In this document: piece by piece, positions 1 through 8,509 of the stretch | Numbering within the stretch: the stretch's first letter is position 1 | Layout of the letters: each line of letters starts with the position of its first letter | Origin: Alphaproteobacteria bacterium | GTDB lineage: Bacteria > Pseudomonadota > Alphaproteobacteria > Sphingomonadales > Sphingomonadaceae | Assembly: GCA_030424845.1 (NCBI GenBank) | Contig: JAUHWC010000001.1 | Location: 434,001 to 498,000 of the forward strand | DNA length: 64,000 nt | Direction of reading: 5' to 3' | Translations under genes and position numbers: made by a program | Notes under the pieces: generated by a model | Database searches by the model: none | Told to the model about the DNA's origin: nothing | Seen by the model: the letters and a program-made list of their open reading frames with translations, nothing else

Positions 1-534
1 TCGCGCACCTCCAACCTCTTGGTGCTGGACGAGCCGACGAACGACCTTGACCTGGAAACGCTGGACCTGCTGCAGGAAGTGATCGCCGATTATGACGGCA
101 CCGTGCTGATCGTCAGCCATGATCGCGATTTCCTCGATCGCACGGTCACGGTGACGCTGGGCCTCGATGGCAGCGGCTTTGTCGACATCATCGCCGGCGG
201 TTACGAAGACTGGGAAGCCAAGCGCGAGGAACGCCGCAAGCCGGCAAAGAAGGCCGCGAAGGAAGAGCTCGCCGCACCTCCTCCCCCGCCGCCCGCGTCC
301 AAGTCAGGCAAGCTCAGCTACAAGGACCAGCGCGATTACGAGCAACTGCCTGCCCGCATCGAGGAGCTGGAGAAGCTGATCGCCAATGGCGAGGCGGCGC
401 TGGCCGATCCCGACCTCTACAGCCGCGATCCGGACAAGTTCGCGCGCATCAGCAAGTCGCTGGAAATGGCGCGCAACGAGAAGGACGAGGCAGAGCTGCG
501 CTGGCTGGAACTGGCCGAACTGGTCGAAGGCTGA
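1..534 (+). CDS. ABC-F family ATPase, C-terminal part (gene enters from the left edge)
   Basis: The reading frame is open from base 1, so the ORF-track start at 19 (TTG) is internal and the gene begins outside the window. The 177 visible residues contain the Walker B/D-loop of the second nucleotide-binding domain (LLVLDEPTNDLD) and the H-switch (VSHDRDFLDR). These are followed by a basic, proline-rich linker (APPPPPPAS) and a predicted C-terminal coiled coil of about 80 residues. That tail resembles the DNA- or ribosome-binding C-terminal domain of Uup-type ABC-F proteins. ABC-F proteins are soluble and act on the ribosome rather than in transport. The subfamily assignment to Uup is an inference from the tail alone. 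A second ABC-F gene, ettA, lies at 25.7 kb. Confidence 0.9.
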   Translation, partial: SRTSNLLVLDEPTNDLDLETLDLLQEVIADYDGTVLIVSHDRDFLDRTVTVTLGLDGSGFVDIIAGGYEDWEAKREERRKPAKKAAKEELAAPPPPPPASKSGKLSYKDQRDYEQLPARIEELEKLIANGEAALADPDLYSRDPDKFARISKSLEMARNEKDEAELRWLELAELVEG

Positions 535-564
535 TTTCCGCCGACCGTTTGCGCGCAATCAATT

Positions 565-582
565 TTGTGCTGCACTGCACAA
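565..582. other. Inverted repeat TTGTGC-N6-GCACAA
   Basis: Perfect 6-bp arms with a 6-base spacer lie between the ABC-F stop and the next small ORF. No T-run follows, so it is either a weak terminator hairpin or an operator for the small gene. The sequence does not decide which. Confidence 0.35.
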
Positions 583-598
583 TGTATGTACTTCACCC

Positions 599-820
599 AT
601 GCGCGAATCGATCACTCATGTCGACCTGCCTCCGCACCTCGCCTTTGCCGAGATGTGGATGGCCACTTGGTCGGAAGCCGTGATGGCGGCCACCACCGAG
701 ATGTTCCATTTCTGGTGCATGCCCTTTTGCGAACCGCACCATCACGAGGCGCAAAACCGCTTCCAGATGGAAGTACCCGAACCCTTCGAGGATGACGAGG
801 ATCCCGAACTGTTCGCCTGA
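599..820 (+). CDS. Small acidic hypothetical protein (73 aa)
   Basis: I chose the ATG at 599. The longer ORF-track start at 386 lies inside the preceding ABC-F gene. The predicted protein (MRESITHVDLPP...) has a central segment rich in Trp, Met, Phe and His (FHFWCMPFCEPHHHE). It contains two cysteines and a His triplet, then a very acidic C-terminus (EDDEDPELFA). There is no signal peptide. The middle is amphipathic rather than clearly membrane-spanning. I do not recognise the family. No good ribosome-binding site precedes the ATG, which lowers confidence, but the codon use looks like its neighbours. The Cys/His cluster could bind a metal, which is speculation. Confidence 0.6.
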   Translation: MRESITHVDLPPHLAFAEMWMATWSEAVMAATTEMFHFWCMPFCEPHHHEAQNRFQMEVPEPFEDDEDPELFA

Positions 821-833
821 TGGCGGGCCATCG

Positions 834-1307
834 TCAGTTGATACGGTAGAAATCCGCCACCCGGTCCAGCGCCAGTTTCAGCACCAGCTTGCCGCTGCGC
901 GCGGGCCATTGCAGCGCCTTTTCGGCCACCGGCAGTGTCTCGCCCGAGCAGACAACCCGCCACAGGATATCCTGCAAACCCTTGCCCGCTTCCGACAGCG
1001 CACCGTGGAAACGCTGGCGTGCCGCCATGACGCGTTCCGTTTGCGTCAGGCCCTGCTCGCCGGTGGTTTTCACGTTTACCGGGTCCCATCGCATGGTGAC
1101 ATTGGGGCCCAGCTGCGCACGCTCGTAATCGGCGCGCAAGCGCTCGCCGGCATCGAACAACCTGTCCTCCAGGTGGCCGTGGGCGTGCAGCCAGCCAAGT
1201 GGACTTTCGGCAATATTCACGGTCACGCTGCGGCGGCGGCGGGACATGCCCTGCCTGCGGCGCGGGCCTTCGACCGTCAGTTCCCGTTCCACCAGATGCT
1301 GTTTCAT
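834..1307 (-). CDS. DUF6456 domain-containing protein
   Basis: Start chosen at the ATG at 1307, preceded by GGGGAGA at good spacing. The 396-residue ORF-track version would run through the divergent regulator and is rejected. The 157-residue protein contains VNIAESPLGWL, FDAGERLRADYERAQL and the C-terminal block GKLVLKLALDRVADFY. I recognise these as the alphaproteobacterial DUF6456 domain. Larger relatives carry an N-terminal helix-turn-helix; here a short basic stretch (RRRQGMSRRRRS) sits in that position. The function is unknown. It is transcribed divergently from the XRE regulator with about 96 bp between the starts, so the two may share control. Confidence 0.8.
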   Translation of the reverse strand: MKQHLVERELTVEGPRRRQGMSRRRRSVTVNIAESPLGWLHAHGHLEDRLFDAGERLRADYERAQLGPNVTMRWDPVNVKTTGEQGLTQTERVMAARQRFHGALSEAGKGLQDILWRVVCSGETLPVAEKALQWPARSGKLVLKLALDRVADFYRIN

Positions 1308-1403
1308 GTGCGAATCTCCCCGATTGTGGCGGAGGAGGCCTTGCCAAATGGAACAAGTTGTAGGAAAGAAGAAACCAATCTGGTTACCATAGAGGTTCAA
1401 GCG

Positions 1404-1976
1404 ATGATCAACCGCATCCGCGACATCCGCAAGCAGAAGGGCATGACGCTGGCGGAAGTCGCCGCCGCCTGTGAACCGCCCACCACCGCGCAGACGATCG
1501 GGCGGCTGGAAACGGGCATGCGCAACCTCTCCCTCACCTGGATGAACCGCATTGGCGATGCGCTGGGCGTTGATCCGGAACTGCTGGTGAAGAGCGAGGA
1601 CGAAGCCGTGCCGCAGATCGTCGCCAAGCTGACCGAGCACGGCGCGGAAGCGCTCACCAAGCCCCGCGATGCCATCCTGCCGACGCAGTTGAGCGATGGC
1701 GAAGCGCTGATCTGCCTCACCATAGAAGCGCCGCAAGGCGAATATCGCAGCGGGGACCAGCTGTGGATGCGCCAGATTCGGCCCGAGGATGCCGGCAGCA
1801 TCATCAACCGTGACGTGCTTGCCCCGCGCAGTGGCGGGCGCTTTGCCTTCGGGCGTCTGATTGACCGGCAAGGCAGCCTCGTGGGCCTGCTGCCACCGGG
1901 CATGGGCCAGCGCCAGATCGTGATCGACAGCCCGGCTTGGCTCGCCGTGGCCGAGATGCTCGTGCGCAAGCTGTGA
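1404..1976 (+). CDS. XRE-family helix-turn-helix transcriptional regulator
   Basis: The ATG at 1404 follows AGAGG at a usable distance. The ORF-track start at 792 is too far upstream. The 190-residue protein begins with a Cro/CI-type helix-turn-helix at about residues 3-60 (IRDIRKQKGMTLAEVAAAC ... IGRLETGMRNLS ... WMNRIGDALGV). The C-terminal half of about 120 residues resembles a small sensory or dimerisation domain, without the Ser/Lys dyad of S24 repressors. It is probably a cytoplasmic repressor of itself or of the divergent DUF6456 gene. A GT4 gene follows after 22 bp and may be cotranscribed. No ligand can be named. Confidence 0.85.
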   Translation: MINRIRDIRKQKGMTLAEVAAACEPPTTAQTIGRLETGMRNLSLTWMNRIGDALGVDPELLVKSEDEAVPQIVAKLTEHGAEALTKPRDAILPTQLSDGEALICLTIEAPQGEYRSGDQLWMRQIRPEDAGSIINRDVLAPRSGGRFAFGRLIDRQGSLVGLLPPGMGQRQIVIDSPAWLAVAEMLVRKL

Positions 1977-1998
1977 CGATGAAGGAACGGCTGGCCCG

Positions 1999-3171
1999 AT
2001 GAAGCGCCTTCTTTCGATCGCCACCCTCTATCCCAACGCCCACCAGCCGCGCTTCGGCACCTTCGTGGCGCGGCAGATGGAGGCCTTGGCCGCGCGCGGG
2101 GACTGGGACGTGCAGCTGGTGAACCCGGTAGGCGTGCCGCCGCTTGCGCCTGGCCGCTATGCCCCGCTGGCTGATGCCGCCGTAAGCGGCATGGAGCACG
2201 GCGTGCATGTCCACCGCCCGCGCTTCACGCTGATCCCGGCAGTGGGCGGCCCTTTCAATCCGGCAATGATCGTGCGGGCCGTCCTGCCTTTGGCGAAGCG
2301 GCTGCATGCCATGCAACCCTTCGACGTGGTGGACGCGCAGTTCTTCTATCCCGATGGCCCAGCTGCAGCCCGCATTGCCGCCGAACTGGGCGTGCCTCTT
2401 TCCATCAAGGCGCGCGGAGCGGATATCTCGCTGTGGGGACACAAGTCCTATGCCAATCGCAAGATGGTGGCAGCAGCCCGCCAGGCGGCAGGCCTGCTGG
2501 CCGTCAGCGAGGCGCTGGCCGGGGACAAGGCGGCAATCGGCCTGCCGCGCGACAAGATCACCATCCACTACACCGGACTTGACCATGCGCTGTTCCGCCC
2601 GTTGGGCCGCGAGCGCAGCCGCAAGCGAATGGCGGAAGAATTCGGCATTGGCGCCGATGGCCGGCTGATTGCCACTGTCGGCGCGCTGATCCCGCGCAAG
2701 GGCCAGCATTTCGTGATCGAGGCGCTGGAGCAGTTGCCCGGAGCGCAGCTGGTGCTGGTCGGCAAGGGGGAGGACGAGGCGGCCTTGCGCCAGCTCGCTC
2801 GCGACAAGGGGCTGGAAAACCGCGTCCACTTCCTGGGCCTCCTGGACCACACGCGGCTGCCCGTGGTGCTGAGCGCAGCGGATGCGATGGTACTGCCCTC
2901 TGCCAGCGAAGGGCTCGCCAATGCCTGGGTGGAAGCCCTCGCCTGCGGCACGCCGCTGGTCATCACCAATGCCGGGGGCGCGAAGGAACTGGTGACCAGC
3001 GCCACCGCCGGCCGCATCGTGGAGCGCAACGCGAATGCGATCGCTGCCGGCGTGCAGGAGGTGCTGTCCGCCGGATACGCGCCCGAGGACGTGGCCGCCG
3101 GCGCGGCGCATTTCAGCTGGGACAACAACGCGGCGGCACTGGCGGATTACTACACCACCCTCACCGCCTGA
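1999..3171 (+). CDS. Glycosyltransferase family 4 protein
   Basis: A 390-residue GT-B enzyme. The N-terminal Rossmann domain starts at MKRLLSIATLYPNAHQPRFGTF. The C-terminal domain has the usual GT4 features: VGALIPRKGQHFVIEAL, a donor-phosphate contact region, and the EX7E motif in SEGLANAWVEALACGTP. It probably transfers a sugar from a nucleotide donor to a lipid or polysaccharide acceptor at the cytoplasmic membrane. The acceptor cannot be inferred because no polysaccharide cluster surrounds it. The gene ends 9 bp before the convergent secF stop, with no visible terminator between them. Confidence 0.9.
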   Translation: MKRLLSIATLYPNAHQPRFGTFVARQMEALAARGDWDVQLVNPVGVPPLAPGRYAPLADAAVSGMEHGVHVHRPRFTLIPAVGGPFNPAMIVRAVLPLAKRLHAMQPFDVVDAQFFYPDGPAAARIAAELGVPLSIKARGADISLWGHKSYANRKMVAAARQAAGLLAVSEALAGDKAAIGLPRDKITIHYTGLDHALFRPLGRERSRKRMAEEFGIGADGRLIATVGALIPRKGQHFVIEALEQLPGAQLVLVGKGEDEAALRQLARDKGLENRVHFLGLLDHTRLPVVLSAADAMVLPSASEGLANAWVEALACGTPLVITNAGGAKELVTSATAGRIVERNANAIAAGVQEVLSAGYAPEDVAAGAAHFSWDNNAAALADYYTTLTA

Positions 3172-3180
3172 ACGGCTTGC

Positions 3181-4158
3181 CTACGCCTCGCCGCGCGCCT
3201 TCTTTTCCTGGATGTCCGTGATCGATTCCTGGGGAACGAAGCTGTTGGAAGACACGCCAAGCCAGATCAGGATCGGCGCTGCCATGTAGACCGAACTGTA
3301 GGTACCCACGAAGATGCCCAGCGTGATCGCGGCGGTCAGGCCGAACAGGCTTGCCGGTCCGAAAAGCAGCAGCGGGATCAGCGCCACCAGCAGGGTAAGC
3401 GAGGTCATCACCGTACGCGCCAGCGTCTCGTTCACCGACAGGTCCAGCAGTTCCGGGATCGGCATCTTGCGATACTTCTTCAGGTTCTCGCGGATGCGGT
3501 CGTAAACCACGATGGTATCGTTCAGCGAATAGCCGATGATGGCCAGGATCGCGGCAATGATCTGCAGGTTGAACTCCAGCTGGAACAGCGCGAACATGCC
3601 CAGTGTCAGCGACACGTCGTGGAACAGCGCGAACAGCGCGCCGACGCCGAATTGCCATTCGAAGCGGACCCAGATGTAGAGCGAAATCGCGATCATCGCG
3701 AACAGCAGCGCCAATTGCGCGGTATAGAGAAACTCGCCCGAAACCTTGCCCGAAACGGTGTCCACACCGTCAATGCGCACATCAGGGTGCCCGGCTTCGA
3801 TGGCCGCGATGATCTGGCGGCTGATTTCCTCCGCCGCGCCGGGATTGCCCTCTGCCTCCTCCGGCAGTTTCACGCGGATCGAAACCTCGTTCGGCGCACC
3901 GAAGCGCTGCACCACGGGATCACCATAGCCCAGGCTTCCCACACGTTCGCGCAGCTCCTCGACGGGAGCTTCGGCTTCCTGGGTGAAGGTCGCGCGGATT
4001 TCCTGGCCGCCGGCAAAGTCGACGCCGAAGTTGAGGCCATTGGTGAACACCACCGCCCAGCTGGCGATGATCAGCAGGATGCTGACCACGTAGAACGGCA
4101 TGCGCCATTTCAGGAACTTGATGTTGGTATCGTCAGGGACGAGTTTCAGAAGTCGCAT
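3181..4158 (-). CDS. secF: Protein translocase subunit SecF
   Basis: A 325-residue inner-membrane protein. It has one N-terminal transmembrane helix (about residues 20-40), a periplasmic P1-like domain containing NFGVDFAGGQEI, and five more C-terminal helices. The family sequence IIGYSLNDTIVVYDRIREN is present. SecF pairs with SecD and YajC to use the proton motive force in late steps of Sec export. The length is normal. It lies 16 bp downstream of secD on the same strand, in the standard order yajC-secD-secF. The start MRLLKLVPDD is the usual alphaproteobacterial one. Confidence 0.98.
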   Translation of the reverse strand: MRLLKLVPDDTNIKFLKWRMPFYVVSILLIIASWAVVFTNGLNFGVDFAGGQEIRATFTQEAEAPVEELRERVGSLGYGDPVVQRFGAPNEVSIRVKLPEEAEGNPGAAEEISRQIIAAIEAGHPDVRIDGVDTVSGKVSGEFLYTAQLALLFAMIAISLYIWVRFEWQFGVGALFALFHDVSLTLGMFALFQLEFNLQIIAAILAIIGYSLNDTIVVYDRIRENLKKYRKMPIPELLDLSVNETLARTVMTSLTLLVALIPLLLFGPASLFGLTAAITLGIFVGTYSSVYMAAPILIWLGVSSNSFVPQESITDIQEKKARGEA

Positions 4159-4174
4159 TTGCTTGCCCTCGCCT

Positions 4175-5767
4175 CTACAAATTCAGGTCCGTGGGCCGCG
4201 CCTTGCGCAGCCAGCCGGCCACCCACATGCGGGTCAGCACCACGGCGGTGAAAACGCTGGTGAACAGGCCGATGATCAGCACCACGGCAAAACCGCGCAC
4301 CGGGCCGGAGCCGAACAGGAACAGCAGCACACCGGCAATGAAGTTGGTGATGTTCGCGTCGTAAATCGCGCGGCTCGCCTCGCGATAGCCGTTCTCCACG
4401 GCGGTCACCACGCGGCGGCCTTTCTTGCGCTCTTCCCTGATGCGTTCGTTGATCAGCACGTTGGCATCCACCGCCGCGCCGATGGTCAGCACGAAACCGG
4501 CGATGCCCGGCAGCGTCAGCGTGGTGTTGAGCGCCGCCATGATGCCAAGGATCATCAGCACGTTGATCACCAGCGCCACGGTGGCATAGATGCCGAAGCG
4601 GCCATAGGCAGCAACCATCAGCGCGATCACCAGCAGCGAGCCGATGCCCATGGCGATGGTCCCGCTCTTGATCGATGCGGCGCCGAGGTCCGGCCCCACG
4701 GTGCGTTCCTCGATCACCGTCAGGTCCACCGGCAGTGCGCCAGAGCCCAGCGCGATCGCCAGCTGCGTTGCCTCGCGCACGGTGAAGCCCCCGGAAATCT
4801 GCGAAGTACCGGACAGGATCGGTTCGCGCACGACCGGAGCAGACAAGACCTCGCCATCGAGGATGATGGCAAACTGCTTGTTGACGTTCTCCGTGGTCAG
4901 GCGGGCGAAGCGCTGCGTGCCGTCGGAATCGAAGGTGATCGAAACGGCGGGCTCGTTGGTCTGCGCATCGAAGGTCTGCGTGGCACTGGTGAGCGAGTCC
5001 CCGCGCACGCCGCCGAGCCGCTTCACGGCGATGACCGCGCCTTCATAGTCACCGCCAACAGCACCGGGAACCAGCTCGCTGCCCGGGCGGGCAATGCCGG
5101 ATTCGATCTGGGCGGGCGATGCCTGTTCGTCCAGCAGCTTGAATTCCAGCCTCGCCGTCTGGCCCAGCAGGTCCTTCAGCTCTTCCGGGTCGGAGAGGCC
5201 AGGCACCTGCACCACGATGCGATCATCACCCTGGCGGATGATGGTCGGTTCGCGCGTGCCGAGGGAGTCGATGCGGCGGCGGACCACGTCCGTTGCGCTG
5301 TCCATCGCGGTGGTGATCGCGTTGTCCAGCCCCGCCTCGGTCTGCGTCAGCACCATGCGGTTGCCATCCAGCACAGCCAAGTTCCATTCGCTGATGATGG
5401 AAGTGCCGTTCATCCACGGCAGGATTGCCTCGCGCGCGGCATCCACCTGCGCAGGATCGTCCAGCGTTACCGACAGGCGACCGTTTGCCGTTGAGACATC
5501 GCCGAAGCCGATATTCTCGTCATCCAGCGCCTGGCGGACGGATTCCTCCATGTTCTCCAGGCGCTGCTGGGCGACCTGGCTCTGGTCTGCTTCCAGCAGG
5601 ATGTGACTGCCACCGGCAAGGTCCAGGCCCAGGTTGACGGTGGGATTGGGCAGCGAATCTGGCCAGCGGATATTGGAGACGCTTGCCAGGGAAGGCAGCG
5701 CCGCGAGCGAAGTGATGAGAACTATCGCCCAGAGGAAGTTCTTCTTCCAGTTGGGGAAATCGAGCAT
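4175..5767 (-). CDS. secD: Protein translocase subunit SecD
   Basis: I chose the ATG at 5767 (MLDFPNWKKNFLW), giving 530 residues. The ORF-track start at 5833 overlaps yajC and adds a non-homologous leader. Visible features are the N-terminal transmembrane helix, the motif GLDLAGGSHILLE, a large periplasmic P1 domain, and the C-terminal six-helix core with GAAVDANVLINERIREE. The conserved Asp/Arg pair of the proton-coupled translocase is in that last motif. It acts with SecF and YajC in the inner membrane on Sec substrates. It starts 25 bp after the yajC stop. Confidence 0.98.
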   Translation of the reverse strand: MLDFPNWKKNFLWAIVLITSLAALPSLASVSNIRWPDSLPNPTVNLGLDLAGGSHILLEADQSQVAQQRLENMEESVRQALDDENIGFGDVSTANGRLSVTLDDPAQVDAAREAILPWMNGTSIISEWNLAVLDGNRMVLTQTEAGLDNAITTAMDSATDVVRRRIDSLGTREPTIIRQGDDRIVVQVPGLSDPEELKDLLGQTARLEFKLLDEQASPAQIESGIARPGSELVPGAVGGDYEGAVIAVKRLGGVRGDSLTSATQTFDAQTNEPAVSITFDSDGTQRFARLTTENVNKQFAIILDGEVLSAPVVREPILSGTSQISGGFTVREATQLAIALGSGALPVDLTVIEERTVGPDLGAASIKSGTIAMGIGSLLVIALMVAAYGRFGIYATVALVINVLMILGIMAALNTTLTLPGIAGFVLTIGAAVDANVLINERIREERKKGRRVVTAVENGYREASRAIYDANITNFIAGVLLFLFGSGPVRGFAVVLIIGLFTSVFTAVVLTRMWVAGWLRKARPTDLNL

Positions 5768-5792
5768 TTGATGGCGCGCCCTGGCTTGATGG

Positions 5793-6110
5793 TCAGTCGT
5801 TGGCGGGCTTGCCGCCGGGCTGCAGCACGTCACCGATCATCGACTTGACGACCTGCACGCGCACGCCCTGGGCGATCTCCACCTCGGCGTATTCGTCATC
5901 GACCTTGGTTACCTTGCCGACGATACCGCTCGAGGTAACGATCTTGTCGTTGCGCTTCACGGCGGAAACCTTTTCCCGATGCGCCTTCTGCTGCTTCATC
6001 TGCGGACGGATGATAAGGAACCAGAAGATCAGCACCATGCCGATAATCGGGATGAAGCCGATCAGGCCTCCCCCTGCGGAGGCACCACCGGCGGCGAGGA
6101 AATCAAGCAT
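5793..6110 (-). CDS. yajC: Preprotein translocase subunit YajC
   Basis: A 105-residue protein with one transmembrane segment (IGFIPIIGMVLIFWFLIIRP). The cytoplasmic domain follows with the family motif RPQMKQQKAHRE and the region KIVTSSGIVGKVTKVDDEYAEVEIA. It is the first gene of the yajC-secD-secF operon. A Gly/Ala-rich N-terminus (AAGGASAGGG) precedes the helix, as is common in this order. The 201 bases between its start and the tRNA at 6312 presumably contain the operon promoter, but I cannot pick out a convincing -35/-10 pair. Confidence 0.97.
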   Translation of the reverse strand: MLDFLAAGGASAGGGLIGFIPIIGMVLIFWFLIIRPQMKQQKAHREKVSAVKRNDKIVTSSGIVGKVTKVDDEYAEVEIAQGVRVQVVKSMIGDVLQPGGKPAND

Positions 6111-6311
6111 AGTTCTGGCCCATCACGTCTGTGAAACACGAAGCACGTTAGATGGCGGTAAACCTTGCATCTTCAAGCCCTCTCCCGCCATGTGCGCGCA
6201 GCGCCTAGCAGCATTGCCCGCACAGGGCAATCGAGCGGGACGATCATCCGGCAACAGATGCGCTTGCCATCGTCAATCTCGATGCCTATAGGCCCGGCTC
6301 TCCACTGGTAT

Positions 6312-6388
6312 CGGGACGTGGCGCAGTCTGGTAGCGCACTATACTGGGGGTGTAGGGGTCGCTGGTTCGAATCCAGTCGTCCCGACCA
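6312..6388 (+). tRNA. tRNA-Pro (anticodon GGG)
   Basis: A full 77-base cloverleaf. The acceptor arms CGGGACG/CGTCCCG pair. The anticodon stem CTATA/TGTAG encloses the loop CTGGGGG, so the anticodon is GGG. The T-arm is GCTGG-TTCGAAT-CCAGT, and CCA is encoded. The body is very close to the tRNA-Pro(UGG) at 25.5 kb. Confidence 0.97.
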
Positions 6389-6436
6389 GTGGATATCCCC
6401 TCACACATCCAGCACCGGCACTTGCGGCAAGAGCGC

Positions 6437-7732
6437 TCAGCGAGTCGCGTCGAAGGCGAACTGCACCCTCACGCTGCCGGCAAGGCCTGCCGCACTCTCT
6501 CCCGTGCCGACGGAAAATGCGTTGCGATCGATCGTGGCATTGCCGCTGACCGATCTGCGTGCGCCACTGCCTGACAGGGTGAAGGTGATCGTTTGCGGAC
6601 GGCTGACACCCTTGAGGGAGAGCGTCCCGGTCGCACGATAGGAATTGGCACCAGTCCGTTCCACGCTGGTGGAGCGATAGGTGGCCGTGGGGAAGGCAGC
6701 AGTCGAGAAGAACTCCGCCCCCTGCAGCATCTGGTCCTGCGTGGCATCGCCAAGCGATGCACTGGCCAGTTCGATCGTGATCGCGATGTTGGAGCCAGCC
6801 GGATTCTCCGGATCCATCGTGATCGATCCGTCCCAACGGCGGAAACTGCCATTGATGGCACTGCCGCCATTATCGACCGTAAAGGTGAGCGAGCCGCCCG
6901 GCTGGATATCCCAACTGGGCGGAGGGCCGGCGGCAACGGGTTCGTCAGCAGGCTCTTCCTCTGCCACCGTTTCTTCAGCAGCAGCTTCCTCGGCAACCTC
7001 ATCCTCTTCACTCGCCCCGGCATCTTCGGCAGCGGCTTCGCCCTCGACCGCATCTTCGCCCCCGGCATCCTCTACCGCGAGCACGATCTCGCTGGCGTTC
7101 TCTTCGCCCTCATCCGCGTGATCGCCGTTGCCCGGCAGGGACAGGAATACCCCGCCGCCCAGCACCACGGTTGCCGCCAAAAGCGCCATGGCAGCGCCCG
7201 CCGAACCGCGTGGAGCCATGCGGGCGAGCAATCCGTCGCGCAGCATCACGTGGTGCCGCAAGGCACCTGCAACATGCAGCACGAACAGCGCCAATCCCAT
7301 GAAGGCGAGCAGTTCATGCACTTCCTTCATCGCGGGGTTGATGCTGCCGGGCAAAGGTAGGTGCGGCCACGGGACCAATCCGTAAAGGACCGTCGGCACG
7401 TTCAGCTCGTCAGTGGAAACGATTGCCCAGCCCGTCAGCGGTGCACCAAGCATGAACACGTAGAGCAAGACGTGCACGGCCTTGGCCAGCAAGCCATTGA
7501 AGCCGCCTTCCAGTGCCGGAGGCGTCTTGTGGGTCAGCCGCCAGACGATTCGCAGCACCGTCAACGCCAGGATCGTGATACCCAGGCTCTTGTGAAACTG
7601 GAACAATTCGAAACCGCTGGCATCGTGCGGCATGCCGAAACCGATCGCGATCTCCGCCGCCAGCGCAAGCGCGATCAGCCAATGCAGGAGGATGGCCCCG
7701 CGGCTGTAGCGTTGGACAGGATTTCCCAGCAT
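6437..7732 (-). CDS. Cytochrome b561-YceI fusion protein
   Basis: About 431 residues in three parts. Residues 1-175 form a cytochrome b561-type membrane domain with several helices and heme-ligand histidines (LLHWLIALAL, FQFHKSLGI, KAVHVLLYVF, EVHELLAFMGLALFVLHVAGALRHH). Residues about 205-270 are a very acidic Ala/Glu linker. The last 165 residues are a periplasmic YceI lipocalin (SWDIQPGGSLTFTVDNGG ... GVSRPQTITF). YceI proteins bind polyisoprenoid or quinone-like lipids, and b561 domains exchange electrons with quinol, so a quinone-related redox role is plausible. The ATG at 7732 is used; a GTG at 7738 in frame is equally close to GGGAG. It follows the marR gene on the same strand. Confidence 0.9.
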   Translation of the reverse strand: MLGNPVQRYSRGAILLHWLIALALAAEIAIGFGMPHDASGFELFQFHKSLGITILALTVLRIVWRLTHKTPPALEGGFNGLLAKAVHVLLYVFMLGAPLTGWAIVSTDELNVPTVLYGLVPWPHLPLPGSINPAMKEVHELLAFMGLALFVLHVAGALRHHVMLRDGLLARMAPRGSAGAAMALLAATVVLGGGVFLSLPGNGDHADEGEENASEIVLAVEDAGGEDAVEGEAAAEDAGASEEDEVAEEAAAEETVAEEEPADEPVAAGPPPSWDIQPGGSLTFTVDNGGSAINGSFRRWDGSITMDPENPAGSNIAITIELASASLGDATQDQMLQGAEFFSTAAFPTATYRSTSVERTGANSYRATGTLSLKGVSRPQTITFTLSGSGARRSVSGNATIDRNAFSVGTGESAAGLAGSVRVQFAFDATR

Positions 7733-7826
7733 TGTCACATCACTCCCAGAAGTTATTCAGCACGCCTTGGTCCGGCGCTTTCCAATTTGACAAGGGGCAG
7801 CACAAGCACTTGCCGAGGACTTTCCA

Positions 7827-8363
7827 CTAGGCCGTTGCGGAACGGCCGGCCTCTTCGGCGAGCACGTCTTCCATCAGCTTGTCCGCCCTTACGATCATTT
7901 CCTCGATCACCCGCCGCATCGCTGCGATATCGTCGGGATCGATACCTTCGGTCAGGATCCGGTCGCGTTCCTTCGCCCGTTCGACCATCCGCGCCCAGAC
8001 CTTGCGGCCTTCCGGCGCCAGCGTGATCTCGATCTCCGGCCCGCCCGGCTTGCGGGCCCGCTTGAGCAGGTTGCGTTCCACCATGCCCTTGACCGCGCGG
8101 CTGAGTTGCCCGCGATCCTGGATCAGCGCATCGGCCAGGTCATTGAGCGAGAGCGGCTTGTCGCCGCCCATCTTGGTCATGATGCGCCATTCGATCTCGG
8201 AGAGGTTGAACAGCCGCCGCTGGCTGAGGATCGTGCTGCGCCGCATGAGGTTGAACAGCACGACCATGCGCATGCTCACCAGTGGCTCCAGCGGACCCGG
8301 CTCGGCTGGGGCCTGCCCCGCCGCCGCCTTCTCATCCTCGCACCGAGCTGCCTGTCTACTCAT
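7827..8363 (-). CDS. MarR-family transcriptional regulator
   Basis: A 178-residue winged-helix protein. The DNA-binding region spans about residues 50-115 (LSEIEWRIMTKMGGDKPLSLNDLADALIQDRGQLSRAVKGMVERNLLKR), followed by the wing and a long C-terminal dimerisation helix. MarR dimers bind short inverted repeats and are released by small aromatic ligands or oxidants. An inverted repeat of the form TTTGA(C/G)-N3-GTCAAA lies 38 bp upstream of its start. Related sites precede the DUF6152/GHWEG block and the TonB receptor. Autoregulation and control of that locus are inferred. All genes from 6.4 to 15.2 kb lie on the same strand. Confidence 0.93.
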   Translation of the reverse strand: MSRQAARCEDEKAAAGQAPAEPGPLEPLVSMRMVVLFNLMRRSTILSQRRLFNLSEIEWRIMTKMGGDKPLSLNDLADALIQDRGQLSRAVKGMVERNLLKRARKPGGPEIEITLAPEGRKVWARMVERAKERDRILTEGIDPDDIAAMRRVIEEMIVRADKLMEDVLAEEAGRSATA

Positions 8364-8397
8364 CTGTCACCCCAAGTCGCCATCATCGTGCCGGCTA

Positions 8398-8417
8398 TTT
8401 TTTGAGTTTGTCAAAAT
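8398..8417. promoter_or_regulatory. Putative MarR operator upstream of marR
   Basis: The core is TTTGAG-TTT-GTCAAA, with one mismatch in otherwise symmetric 6-bp arms and flanking T/A extensions. It shares arm sequence and 3-base spacing with the site at 12637-12655. Its position just upstream of the marR start suits autorepression. Confidence 0.5.
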
Positions 8418-8509
8418 AGGCAAGTCCCGGCAATGCCATTTCATCCTTAAAGCATGAACCCGGAAAGGCCAGTGGCCTGCCCGCCTGCAGGCACGCCGCT
8501 GCCGCTCCG

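Noticed and set aside
834-2024. 396-residue minus ORF spanning the DUF6456 gene and the XRE gene
   Set aside because: The real start is the ATG at 1307 with a ribosome site; the upstream part is the shadow of the XRE gene.
7788-7794. Half-site TTTGAC upstream of the b561-YceI gene
   Set aside because: Only one arm matches; this is too short to call an operator.
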